A DNA stretch of 64,000 nt from Ferruginibacter sp. Lineage in GTDB: Bacteria > Bacteroidota > Bacteroidia > Chitinophagales > Chitinophagaceae. The notes under the pieces are model-generated. The model saw nothing but the letters and a program-made list of their open reading frames with translations, searched no databases and was not told the origin of the DNA. The stretch lies in the NCBI GenBank assembly GCA_016786725.1, contig JAEUVU010000007.1, positions 186,001 to 250,000 on the forward strand, in the 5' to 3' direction. The translations under genes were made by a program, and so were the position numbers. This document shows positions 34,361-41,089 of the stretch, piece by piece. The first letter of the stretch is position 1; every line of letters starts with the position of its first letter.

Positions 34361-34954
34361 CTATTCTATTACAAATCTCTCCAAACTATTTTCTTGAAAT
34401 CTGCCCTGATGTGCCTTCTCAAATGCCTCAACACCTCCAAACCAATCCAGTACTTTTTGCGATGACAAAAAGCTATTGTTGTTTTTTAGAATTGTATCGT
34501 AAGATGAAAACTCCCAGTCCCTGAAATCTTTCACAAATCCATGTTTTTGGGCATTCAGGTGGCAGTAGCATATTAATGCTGTTATGTAACTATCATCATC
34601 AACTAATTTTCTTTCAAAAGGCGATTCAAACAAGGAACCTGTTCTGTTATTGGTCTTGTTAATTGCCTGCGCATATGAATTAAAGAAATGAGATAGTTGT
34701 TTAGAAGCGTTTAATGTTATCATACCTTTTCCATCATTTCTTGGCACTTCCACAGTTTCTTTCACGTAAACCAACAGGTGAAAGTGATTTTTTAATAATG
34801 CATACGCAAACGTTTCAAAAACATCAGAACAGTAGTGACTATATTGCTGTAAAAAATAAAAGTAATTACGGTGAGCTTTAAAAATATCTTCACTATTTAC
34901 ACCCCTGTTGTAAATGTGAAAATATGAGCCTTCTATAAGTGGTTGTATGTACAT
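34361..34954 (-). CDS. REP-associated tyrosine transposase (RAYT, IS200-like Y1)
   Basis: A 197-residue single-domain Y1 HUH nuclease related to the IS200/IS605 TnpA. The HUH motif is HFH at residues 57-59 (LLKNHFHLLVYVKE). The helix with the catalytic Tyr is around ITALICYCHLNAQKHGF (probably Tyr130), and the linking region RTGSLFESPFERKLVDD is typical of RAYTs. It is bordered on both sides by REP palindromes (34315-34351, 34981-35074), the usual RAYT layout, and no terminal inverted repeats of a normal insertion sequence are seen. The enzyme is intact. The unit is inserted between umuD and umuC. Confidence 0.92.
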   Translation of the reverse strand: MYIQPLIEGSYFHIYNRGVNSEDIFKAHRNYFYFLQQYSHYCSDVFETFAYALLKNHFHLLVYVKETVEVPRNDGKGMITLNASKQLSHFFNSYAQAINKTNNRTGSLFESPFERKLVDDDSYITALICYCHLNAQKHGFVKDFRDWEFSSYDTILKNNNSFLSSQKVLDWFGGVEAFEKAHQGRFQENSLERFVIE

Positions 34955-34980
34955 AACTGTTAATTTACTTTAAGATGTTT

Positions 34981-35074
34981 AAACCCTGACGGCGGCTCTA
35001 AGCCCCGTCAGCGGTTTTCTAGAGAGTTCCATCATCCCCAACCGCCGTCAGGGTTTGCAACCGCTGACGGGGTT
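34981..35074. repeat. REP pair between the RAYT gene and umuD
   Basis: Two oppositely oriented REP units: AAACCCTGACGGCGGCTC with AGCCCCGTCAGCGGTTTT, then AACCGCCGTCAGGGTTTGC with AACCGCTGACGGGGTTT, separated by about 20 bases. The second unit is the undisturbed counterpart of the interrupted one at 32951-33004. Confidence 0.88.
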
Positions 35075-35089
35075 TAAAGCTCACAATAC

Positions 35090-35521
35090 TCAAATAACCC
35101 TGATGATACAACTTACCACCCCCCAAATTTTAAAATCCATAAATTCATTCACTTCAATCGGTGAAAGTTTAGGTGTTTCGGCAATTAACCGAAGGCTATT
35201 CATGCTTTTTTCATAGCGCCGTATCATCATCTCTCCGTCAATAACGGCAATTACAATTTTACCATTTAATGGCTTCAGACTTCTGTCTACTATTACAATA
35301 TCGCCATCGTAAATGCCAGCATTTATCATATTATTACTACTTACTTTCATAAAAAAGGTAGCAGGCTTATTTCTGATCAGTTGCTCATTCAGATCAATAC
35401 CCCGTTCCATATAATCATCCGCGGCTGCACCAAAGCCCGTAGCATTTGCCGTAGGTACTTTTTGCTGTGTAAAATCTTTAGTACCTGTATAATTGCTGCC
35501 GAAAAATTTTTCCACTTCCAT
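35090..35521 (-). CDS. umuD: UmuD-like protein with both catalytic residues replaced
   Basis: A 143-residue LexA/UmuD-family (S24) protein, partner of the UmuC polymerase. It aligns with E. coli UmuD throughout (GFGAAADDYMERGIDLNEQLI, DGDIVIVDRSL, GKIVIAVIDGE, FMDFKIWGVV). At the catalytic positions it reads VSSNNMINAGI where UmuD has SGDSM, so the Ser nucleophile is Asn64, and MIRRYEK where the general-base Lys is expected, giving Arg101. The cleavage site is Thr28-Gly29. Self-cleavage by the normal mechanism is therefore unlikely. It may work as an uncleaved partner or as a pre-shortened form. The rest of the fold looks intact. Confidence 0.9.
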   Translation of the reverse strand: MEVEKFFGSNYTGTKDFTQQKVPTANATGFGAAADDYMERGIDLNEQLIRNKPATFFMKVSSNNMINAGIYDGDIVIVDRSLKPLNGKIVIAVIDGEMMIRRYEKSMNSLRLIAETPKLSPIEVNEFMDFKIWGVVSCIIRVI

Positions 35522-35534
35522 AAAAATTAAATTT

Positions 35535-35600
35535 TATTTACCAAATTGTTTAGTAAATTTAATGCTAAAATAATTAGCTAACAAATTTAGTAACCAAAAT
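35535..35600. promoter_or_regulatory. Divergent promoter region with dyad, umuD / 2H gene
   Basis: The 89 bases between the divergent genes are AT-rich. They hold an inverted repeat, ATTTAC-N11-GTAAAT (35536-35558), and a related half site, TTTAGTAACC, 36 bases further. This could be an SOS-type operator for umuD, but no Bacteroidota LexA consensus can be confirmed from one site. No clear TTTG/TAnnTTTG pair was found on either strand. Confidence 0.4.
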
Positions 35601-35610
35601 ATTTTCAATC

Positions 35611-36228
35611 ATGAAAGAAATACCAGGCCCGGTGCTGCCCGGCTACCGTATATATGAATACCTGCTTGTATTATCGCCGCACGAAGAATTACGAAATAAG
35701 ATCATGGCTGTAAAAAATGAGTTCTACGAAAAGTACAAGGCCGAAACAGCCCGCTGGAGCAAACCGCACATAACGCTGGTAAATTATGTGCAATACGAGT
35801 TAAAGGAAGAAAGGATCATCAACCATTTAAACAGTATTGCCATGGGCTTTAGCCCGGTAAAAATTGAGCTGAGAGATTATGGAAGTTTTCCCAGCCACAC
35901 CATCTATATAAATATAACCAGCAAACTGCCGGTGCAAAACCTGGTAAAACAAATACGCACCGAAACACAGCGGCTGATGAAACTGAACGATGATAACAAA
36001 CCGCATTTTATTTTAGAGCCACACCTCACCATTGCCCGGAAATTAAAACCCTGGCAGTACGAACAGGGCTGGCTGGAGTACAGCCACAAACATTTTACAG
36101 GGCGATTTATTGCAGATGGCATGCTGCTGTTAAAGCGGCCTGTTGGAGAATTAAAATACCAGGTAGCAAAACGGTTTGAATTTCAAAACTTACCGGTGGC
36201 AACAAAGCAGGGAGCGTTATTTGGTTGA
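35611..36228 (+). CDS. 2H phosphoesterase, 2'-5' RNA ligase-like
   Basis: A 205-residue protein of the 2H superfamily (LigT/ThpR group), enzymes that open or join 2'-5' or 2',3'-cyclic phosphate bonds on RNA or nucleotides. The two HxT/S motifs are present: KPHITLVNY at about residues 51-59 and EPHLTIARKL at about 135-144, spaced as in the family. It is divergent from umuD. The substrate is unknown. An RtcB RNA ligase is encoded 3.3 kb downstream, which would fit an RNA end-processing role, though no operon links them. Confidence 0.85.
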   Translation: MKEIPGPVLPGYRIYEYLLVLSPHEELRNKIMAVKNEFYEKYKAETARWSKPHITLVNYVQYELKEERIINHLNSIAMGFSPVKIELRDYGSFPSHTIYINITSKLPVQNLVKQIRTETQRLMKLNDDNKPHFILEPHLTIARKLKPWQYEQGWLEYSHKHFTGRFIADGMLLLKRPVGELKYQVAKRFEFQNLPVATKQGALFG

Positions 36229-36230
36229 TT

Positions 36231-36327
36231 TTTTACCACGAAGTACACAAAGCAAAAAACACAAAGATCACAAAAGGCTCTTTGTGTACTTCGTGAAAAA
36301 CCTTAGTGCCTTTGTGGTAAAAAAAAT
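36231..36327. repeat. Intergenic ACCACGAAGTACACAAAG-type inverted repeat
   Basis: The left arm TTTTACCACGAAGTACACAA is matched by two right-hand copies, CTTTGTGTACTTCGTG and CTTTGTGGTAAAA. The repeat ends at the start codon of the radical SAM gene. It is similar in style to 39490-39555 and 821-895. Confidence 0.7.
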
Positions 36328-37440
36328 ATGGACAACAATAAACTCAAACAAGATCATCATAAAATATCCGCCGCACAACAAGAATATAAAGTGCAATACC
36401 TGGCCGGCCGTGGTGCCCAGTTCAACACAAAGAACCGTTTTCTCAAAGACGAAAAAACGCAGGAACATATTGAAGGTGTTGATGACTGGGAAGCAAGTAA
36501 TGTACCTACTCAATACATCGAAATGCATTCAAAAACCATTGTGAACAAGGTAGAAAGCAAAGATGTAGGCATGAGTTACAGCATGAACCCTTATGCCGGT
36601 TGTGAACATGGTTGCATTTACTGCTATGCCCGTAATGTCCATGAATACTGGGGTTACAGCGCCGGGCTTGATTTTGAGCAGAAGATACTGGTGAAAAAAA
36701 ATGCACCGCAATTGCTGCGTAAATTTTTAATGCACCCCAAATGGGATGCAACACCCATCATGCTCAGCGGTAATACCGACTGCTACCAGCCGGCCGAACA
36801 AAAATACCGCCTTACAAGAGGATTGCTGGAAGTATGCAACGAATTCAATCAACCGGTTGGCATACTCACAAAGAATTCCTGGATATTGAAAGACAAAGAT
36901 GTTTTGCAGGAAATGGCGAAAAAGCAAATTGTATCTGCGATGGTTTCAATCACTTCTTTTAATGAAGACCTGCGCCGTGCCATGGAGCCGCGTACTACCA
37001 CAGCCAAACAAAAATTAAAAGTGATCAACGAATTAAGCAGCGCTGGTGTACGCATGGGCATTATGATGGGGCCGATGATACCGGGACTGAACGAACACGA
37101 AATGCAGCGGATCATGAAAGCTGCTGCAGATAACGGGGCCACTTTCACCGCCTACACATTCATCCGTTTAAATGGCGCCATCAAATTTTTATTTCACGAC
37201 TGGTTGTATAAGAATTTTCCAAACCATGCAGATAAAGTGTGGCATTTGATTGAGCAAAGCCATGATGGAAAAGTGAACGACACCCGCTGGGGCGTACGCA
37301 TGCGTGGCGAAGGAAGCATTGCTGATATGGTGGCGCAGCAATATAAAAAATACGGCAAACTGTATAACATGAACGCAGAGGAGTGGAGCCTGAATACAAA
37401 AATATTTCAGCGGCCGGGGCAACAAGGCAAATTATTTTAA
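36328..37440 (+). CDS. PA0069/Rv2578c-family radical SAM protein
   Basis: A 370-residue radical SAM enzyme related to spore photoproduct lyase-like proteins. The iron-sulfur motif is CEHGCIYCYARNVHEY at about residues 92-107 (C-x3-C-x2-C). It is preceded by MNPYAGCEHGC and followed by LSGNTDCYQPAEQ and ITKNSWILKDKDVL, all typical of the PA0069 group. The reaction is unknown for this family. The gene starts at ATG 36328 directly after an inverted repeat and is followed by an 800-base interval holding three mini-genes. Confidence 0.92.
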   Translation: MDNNKLKQDHHKISAAQQEYKVQYLAGRGAQFNTKNRFLKDEKTQEHIEGVDDWEASNVPTQYIEMHSKTIVNKVESKDVGMSYSMNPYAGCEHGCIYCYARNVHEYWGYSAGLDFEQKILVKKNAPQLLRKFLMHPKWDATPIMLSGNTDCYQPAEQKYRLTRGLLEVCNEFNQPVGILTKNSWILKDKDVLQEMAKKQIVSAMVSITSFNEDLRRAMEPRTTTAKQKLKVINELSSAGVRMGIMMGPMIPGLNEHEMQRIMKAAADNGATFTAYTFIRLNGAIKFLFHDWLYKNFPNHADKVWHLIEQSHDGKVNDTRWGVRMRGEGSIADMVAQQYKKYGKLYNMNAEEWSLNTKIFQRPGQQGKLF

Positions 37441-37534
37441 TTTTTTTACTACGCTGAAACTTTTGTGTACACTGCATTTCATTAAGTGTAGAAAATACAC
37501 TTCAAAAAATTTTTTAAAAAAATCTTCACAAAAA

Positions 37535-37567
37535 TTTGGCAGTATCAAAAAAATAAATTCATCTTTG
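37535..37567 (+). promoter_or_regulatory. Promoter of the first mini-gene
   Basis: The -33 TTTG (37535-37538) and a -7 CATCTTTG (37560-37567, 7 of 8 with TAnnTTTG) are 21 bases apart, followed by CAACGCAAA and the ATG at 37598. The start point is expected near 37574. Confidence 0.65.
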
Positions 37568-37597
37568 CAACGCAAATAAAATTTAAAACAACAAAAC

Positions 37598-37690
37598 ATG
37601 TTACGCATACTACTACAAAATAAAACGGTTTGTTTTAGTTCGCCGTTGGCGAATTATGGCAATTGCGGGGCATGTTCTGCTGCATCATAA
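37598..37690 (+). CDS. Mini-gene 1, 30-residue Cys-containing peptide
   Basis: A 30-codon frame with its own promoter and terminator. The peptide begins MLRILLQNKTVCFSSPLA and ends NYGNCGACSAAS, with three Cys residues, two of them in a CGAC motif. No family recognised. The compact unit promoter-ORF-terminator argues that it is transcribed; whether it acts as a peptide or as an RNA of about 175 bases is open. Confidence 0.5.
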   Translation: MLRILLQNKTVCFSSPLANYGNCGACSAAS

Positions 37691-37721
37691 GTTTTACCAA
37701 AACCAACTGATTCAAATAGAG

Positions 37722-37749
37722 AGCCCCGAATAAAAACCGGGGCTTTTTT
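37722..37749 (+). terminator. Terminator of mini-gene 1
   Basis: AGCCCCG (37722-37728) pairs with CGGGGCT (37738-37744) with an A-rich loop, followed by a T run. Confidence 0.9.
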
Positions 37750-37800
37750 ATGCAAAAAATTTTAGAAAGCATCTAAGGAATTCAACAGTAAAAAGGAACA

Positions 37801-37968
37801 ATGCAAAAAAGACAAGAACAACGATTTGGTACGCTTCATACGCTGATGCAAGGTTGGAACGAACTGGATTCGTTACAGATAGACTATTGCTATGTACCGG
37901 CTAAAAGTGGGGTTGCTGCAACCGGTAAAAATAACAGTGATAAAATACGGCCGTGGTTTGAACGATAA
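37801..37968 (+). CDS. Mini-gene 2, 55-residue protein of unknown function
   Basis: A 55-codon frame starting MQKRQEQRFGTLHTLMQG and ending DKIRPWFER, with an aromatic middle part (DSLQIDYCYVPAKSG). It is basic, has no membrane segment and matches no family I recognise. The ATG is preceded by AAAAAGGAACA, a fair ribosome binding site. It is closed 24 bases later by the hairpin at 37992, making the second of three small units in a row. Confidence 0.5.
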   Translation: MQKRQEQRFGTLHTLMQGWNELDSLQIDYCYVPAKSGVAATGKNNSDKIRPWFER

Positions 37969-37991
37969 GGTGTAGTACACCCCAACGAGAA

Positions 37992-38026
37992 AGCCCGGGC
38001 ACATAAAAAATGACCGGGCTTTTTTT
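37992..38026 (+). terminator. Terminator of mini-gene 2
   Basis: AGCCCGG (37992-37998) pairs with CCGGGCT (38014-38020), followed by a run of seven T residues. Confidence 0.9.
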
Positions 38027-38047
38027 ATGCCCAAAAAGGAGGTGAAT

Positions 38048-38176
38048 ATGAAAATGATATTGGCTGTGTTGATCGTAAAAGCAATTATCAGCATGGTAGA
38101 AAAAAATAAAAAAGTCGCCGGCAAAAATGAAAGCAGGAATAAAATAATTCACCCTGCAGAATTTGAGGTGAGGTAA
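38048..38176 (+). CDS. Mini-gene 3, 42-residue peptide with strong ribosome binding site
   Basis: A 42-codon frame starting MKMILAVLIVKAIISMVEKN and ending IIHPAEFEVR. The first 16 residues form a short hydrophobic helix, followed by a Lys/Asn-rich stretch, the layout of a small membrane-associated peptide. The ATG is preceded by AAAGGAGGTG, a near-perfect Shine-Dalgarno sequence, which is unusual in this phylum and in this window. A terminator follows at 38199. Confidence 0.55.
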   Translation: MKMILAVLIVKAIISMVEKNKKVAGKNESRNKIIHPAEFEVR

Positions 38177-38198
38177 ATATTGCAGAAAGGAGGAAAAC

Positions 38199-38236
38199 AG
38201 GCAACTCCTGTAAGAGATGCAACAGGAGTGCCTTTT
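38199..38236 (+). terminator. Terminator of mini-gene 3
   Basis: AGGCA-A-CTCCTGT (38199-38211) pairs with ACAGGAG-TGCCT, followed by TTTTCTT. A GGAGG sequence lies just before the stem. The AAA+ gene starts 32 bases later. Confidence 0.85.
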
Positions 38237-38267
38237 TCTTAACTAAACCAAATTTAAAAAACAAACA

Positions 38268-39344
38268 ATGGAAAATACTAACGAACAAAAAGTGATCAAT
38301 GCCAACGGCATGTTCGATAATGGTTTTTTATGCGGCAAATCGCTTTACCTGTATTGCTTTAACAGCATTCCCTGTGCAAACTACATCGGGAACATTGACG
38401 GCGAAAAAGCTTACAATGCTGTTAAAGAAAAGTTCGGGGACCTGGTAAAGTCGGTGCATACATACAGGTATTACGACAGTAGATCAAAAAAATATGGTTT
38501 CAATGAAACTTTTATGATCATGCAAAACAACTGCATCATGGAGTTTGACAACAGCTATTGCGAAATTTATCACAACGGCATGCAGGATAATTTTATAAAC
38601 GAATGTACGGCCCTGATGAAAGTTTTTAAAGAGCGGCAGCGAAGAAAACCGCTGGAGATAAACCTGATAAGCCGTGGAAGAAATGGTTTCGAGTTCAGGC
38701 AGCTTGAAGTAAAGCGAACGAAGCTTGATATTGATCTTTTTTACGAAGATGATTTCAAAACCGTGAATGAAACCATCATGCAACGGCTTAATAACAACAA
38801 AGACAAAGGCATTGTATTGCTGCACGGTTTACCCGGCACCGGCAAAACAACCTACCTGCGTTACCTGATAGGAAAGATCAAAAAAAGAGTGTTGTTTGTT
38901 TCGCCCAATGTGGCAGGTGATATCACCAATCCTGATTTTATTCAGCTGCTGGTGAGCAATCCAAACAGTGTGCTCATCATTGAAGATGCAGAAAATGTGA
39001 TCATGGATCGTAAGCTGAACAACAATGCATCAGTCTCAAACCTCCTGAACATTTCAGACGGTTTGCTGGCCGACTTTTTAAATGTGCAACTGATCTGCAC
39101 CTTCAACAGCCCGGTAGCTATGGTGGATAGTGCCCTGATGCGAAAAGGAAGATTGATAGCCAAGTACGAATTCGGGAAACTGGGTATTGAAAAATCGAAA
39201 CGCCTGAGCACACACCTGGGCTTTGATACATCAATAACCAAACCGATGACGCTGGCTGAAATTGCCAATCCGCATGAAAAAGAAGCGGCACCTGGAAAAA
39301 CAGAAGTGTTCGGTTTTAGAAGGCAGGAAGTAATGATGAATTAA
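38268..39344 (+). CDS. AAA+ ATPase, unknown role
   Basis: A 358-residue protein with an uncharacterised N-terminal domain (residues 1-165) and a C-terminal AAA+ module. Walker A is GLPGTGKTTYLR at about residues 186-197, Walker B NSVLIIEDAENVI, sensor 1 LICTFNSP and the arginine-finger region ALMRKGRLIAKYEF. The nearest known layout is the BCS1/proteasome-type classic AAA module, but no membrane helix is seen. It sits directly behind the three mini-genes and before rtcB. Substrate unknown. Confidence 0.85.
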   Translation: MENTNEQKVINANGMFDNGFLCGKSLYLYCFNSIPCANYIGNIDGEKAYNAVKEKFGDLVKSVHTYRYYDSRSKKYGFNETFMIMQNNCIMEFDNSYCEIYHNGMQDNFINECTALMKVFKERQRRKPLEINLISRGRNGFEFRQLEVKRTKLDIDLFYEDDFKTVNETIMQRLNNNKDKGIVLLHGLPGTGKTTYLRYLIGKIKKRVLFVSPNVAGDITNPDFIQLLVSNPNSVLIIEDAENVIMDRKLNNNASVSNLLNISDGLLADFLNVQLICTFNSPVAMVDSALMRKGRLIAKYEFGKLGIEKSKRLSTHLGFDTSITKPMTLAEIANPHEKEAAPGKTEVFGFRRQEVMMN

Positions 39345-39489
39345 AATATAACATCCGGTATCATTCCGGTACCCGATGTTTTTTTTGTACTTAGCTTTAG
39401 TATTGCTGTTCAGCTTCAATGACATCCCTGAAGCTTTCTGGTCACTCTTGAACAATATAACTATTGGGCTTTTGCCGAAGCGAAATTGA

Positions 39490-39556
39490 ATCACAAAGTA
39501 ACAAAGCAACACAAAGACTTGGTGACACTTAGTGCCTTCGTGTCTTAGTGGTTCAA
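39490..39556. repeat. Intergenic CACAAAG/CTTAGTG repeat before rtcB
   Basis: TCACAAAGTAACAAAGCAACACAAAG is followed by ACACTTAGTGCCTTCGTGTCTTAGTGGTTC, an imperfect inverted repeat made of the same words as 36231-36327. An open frame read from it into rtcB (from 39532) is not taken as coding. Confidence 0.6.
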
Positions 39557-39570
39557 AAAAAACAAAAACG

Positions 39571-41049
39571 ATGAGCAAATTAAAAATACAAGGAAAAGAA
39601 TTAAGGGCTATCGGCTTTCCGGAAGGACCGGTAATAAGCATAGCCATGAAGGTAATGGAGAAACATTACAAACATCAGTCAAAAGAAAAAGCATTTGATA
39701 TTTTAAAAGCAATACTTAATGCACCGGAAAATTACCTGGATGATGAAATACTGGGGGGCATCGCAAAACAACTGGCTGTAAAAGCCCCTCCACCGGAGGG
39801 GTTTGGGGAGGCTGTTTCGCTGAACCAACACGGTATCCAGTTCAACGTGTTTGGGCAGGAGCATATTGAAGAAGGCGCCATGCACCAGATGTACCAGGCG
39901 GCTAAATTGCCAATCAGTGTTGCCGGCGCTTTAATGCCCGATGCACACAGCGGCTACGGTTTGCCGATTGGTGGTGTGCTGGCAACAGACAATGCCGTGA
40001 TACCTTACGGCGTTGGTGTGGACATTGGTTGCCGTATGTGCCTGAGCATTTTTGATATGGATCCAAAACAACTGGTAGATAAAGAAAATTATTTTGCCCG
40101 TGAGATCAACGAAGCAACTTTGTTCGGCAGCGGCGCACAGTTTGACCGTTCGGCCGATCATGAAGTGATGGAGAACGAATTATTTTATGAAATTCCGTTT
40201 CTGAAAAAACTGCACGGTCGTGTTTGGAAGCAATTAGGTTCATCCGGTAGCGGTAATCACTTTGCAGAATTTGGTTTGATAGAAATTGGTGAGAAAGATG
40301 CAGTGCTGGGTGTGGCACCGGGTAAATATGTTGGCTTCCTTACACATTCCGGTTCAAGAGCGTTGGGTGCAAACATTGCAAACCATTATACCAAAATTGC
40401 CATCAGCAAAAGGCGTTTGCCGCAGGAAGCAAAAAATCTTGCCTGGCTAAACCTGGATGAAGCAGAAGGTATTGAATACTGGAATGCGATGAACCTGGCC
40501 GGTGATTATGCAAGCGCCTGCCACCATGTTATTCATGCAAAAATTGCAAAGCAGTTAAAAGAAAGGCCGGTGAAGATGGTAGAGAATCACCACAACTTTG
40601 CCTGGAAGGAAGTCCTGAGCGGAGTCGAAGGGGGGAAGGACAGAGAAGTGATCGTTCATCGTAAAGGTGCAACACCGGCCGGTAAAGATGTGCTGGGTAT
40701 CATTCCGGGTAGTATGACGGCGCCGGGCTTTATTGTAAAAGGTAAAGGTGAAGAAGCTGCTGTTAACTCAGCCTCTCACGGTGCCGGCAGAAAGATGAGC
40801 CGTACAAGAGCGATAGCTTCTGTTACCGATAAACAATTTAAAGACGAACTGAAAAAATTTGGTGTTAAGTTGCTGGGCGGCGGGCTGGATGAATCACCTT
40901 TTGCCTACAAGGACATTGAAGTGGTGATGCAGAGCCAGCAATCGCTGGTGGAAGTGGTAGGTAAATTCACTCCTAAAATTGTGAAGATGGATGGTGCCAA
41001 ACACAGGAGCTGGGGTAATAAAAAACAGGATGAAGTGATGGGAGAGTAA
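39571..41049 (+). CDS. rtcB: RtcB-family RNA ligase
   Basis: GTP- and Mn-dependent ligase that joins RNA 2',3'-cyclic phosphate or 3'-phosphate ends to 5'-hydroxyl ends. Marks are LMPDAHSGYGLPIGGVLAT, YGVGVDIGCRM with the metal-binding Cys, SSGSGNHFAEFG, THSGSR and VNSASHGAGRKMSR with the His that becomes guanylylated. The ATG at 39571 gives about 492 residues; the longer frame starts in the upstream repeat. Two segments look like inserted dispersed repeats: APPPEGFGEA (39784-39813) before the core and VLSGVEG (40612-40632) in a loop between ENHHNFAWKE and EVIVHRKGATPAG. Confidence 0.93.
   Translation: MSKLKIQGKELRAIGFPEGPVISIAMKVMEKHYKHQSKEKAFDILKAILNAPENYLDDEILGGIAKQLAVKAPPPEGFGEAVSLNQHGIQFNVFGQEHIEEGAMHQMYQAAKLPISVAGALMPDAHSGYGLPIGGVLATDNAVIPYGVGVDIGCRMCLSIFDMDPKQLVDKENYFAREINEATLFGSGAQFDRSADHEVMENELFYEIPFLKKLHGRVWKQLGSSGSGNHFAEFGLIEIGEKDAVLGVAPGKYVGFLTHSGSRALGANIANHYTKIAISKRRLPQEAKNLAWLNLDEAEGIEYWNAMNLAGDYASACHHVIHAKIAKQLKERPVKMVENHHNFAWKEVLSGVEGGKDREVIVHRKGATPAGKDVLGIIPGSMTAPGFIVKGKGEEAAVNSASHGAGRKMSRTRAIASVTDKQFKDELKKFGVKLLGGGLDESPFAYKDIEVVMQSQQSLVEVVGKFTPKIVKMDGAKHRSWGNKKQDEVMGE
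39784..39813. repeat. GGAGGGG-type repeat inside rtcB
   Basis: GCCCCTCCACCGGAGGGG then TTTGGGGAGGCT, a GC-rich near-palindrome unlike the surrounding codons. Similar words (GCCCCAACCCCTCTCC, GGCGGAGGGGCGC) occur in the non-coding interval at 50523-50700. It is read in frame as APPPEGFGEA. Confidence 0.65.
40612..40631. repeat. CCTGAGCGGAGTCGAAGG repeat inside rtcB
   Basis: GTCCTGAGCGGAGTCGAAGG matches the non-coding TCCTGAGCGTAGCCGAAGGA at 50665-50686 in 16-17 of about 19 positions. In rtcB it is read in frame as VLSGVEG. Confidence 0.7.
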
Positions 41050-41056
41050 TAAATTA

Positions 41057-41089
41057 ATCCGGGGCAGCCAATGGCTGCCCCGGATATTT
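41057..41089. terminator. Bidirectional terminator between rtcB and the thioredoxin gene
   Basis: A perfect 13-base stem, ATCCGGGGCAGCC (41057-41069) with GGCTGCCCCGGAT (41073-41085), has a 3-base loop and AT-rich flanks on both sides. It serves the two convergent genes. Confidence 0.9.

Noticed and set aside
32896..35074. Possible CRISPR array from regularly repeated GACGGCGG words
   Set aside because: The repeats are palindromic REP units in mixed orientation with a transposase gene, without equal spacers or cas genes.
38180..38242. A fourth 20-codon frame from TTG 38180
   Set aside because: It consists mainly of the terminator stem at 38199-38236; coding is unlikely despite the GGAGG sequence.
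39532..39570. N-terminal extension of rtcB
   Set aside because: It lies in an intergenic repeat, and RtcB homologues start close to the ATG at 39571.
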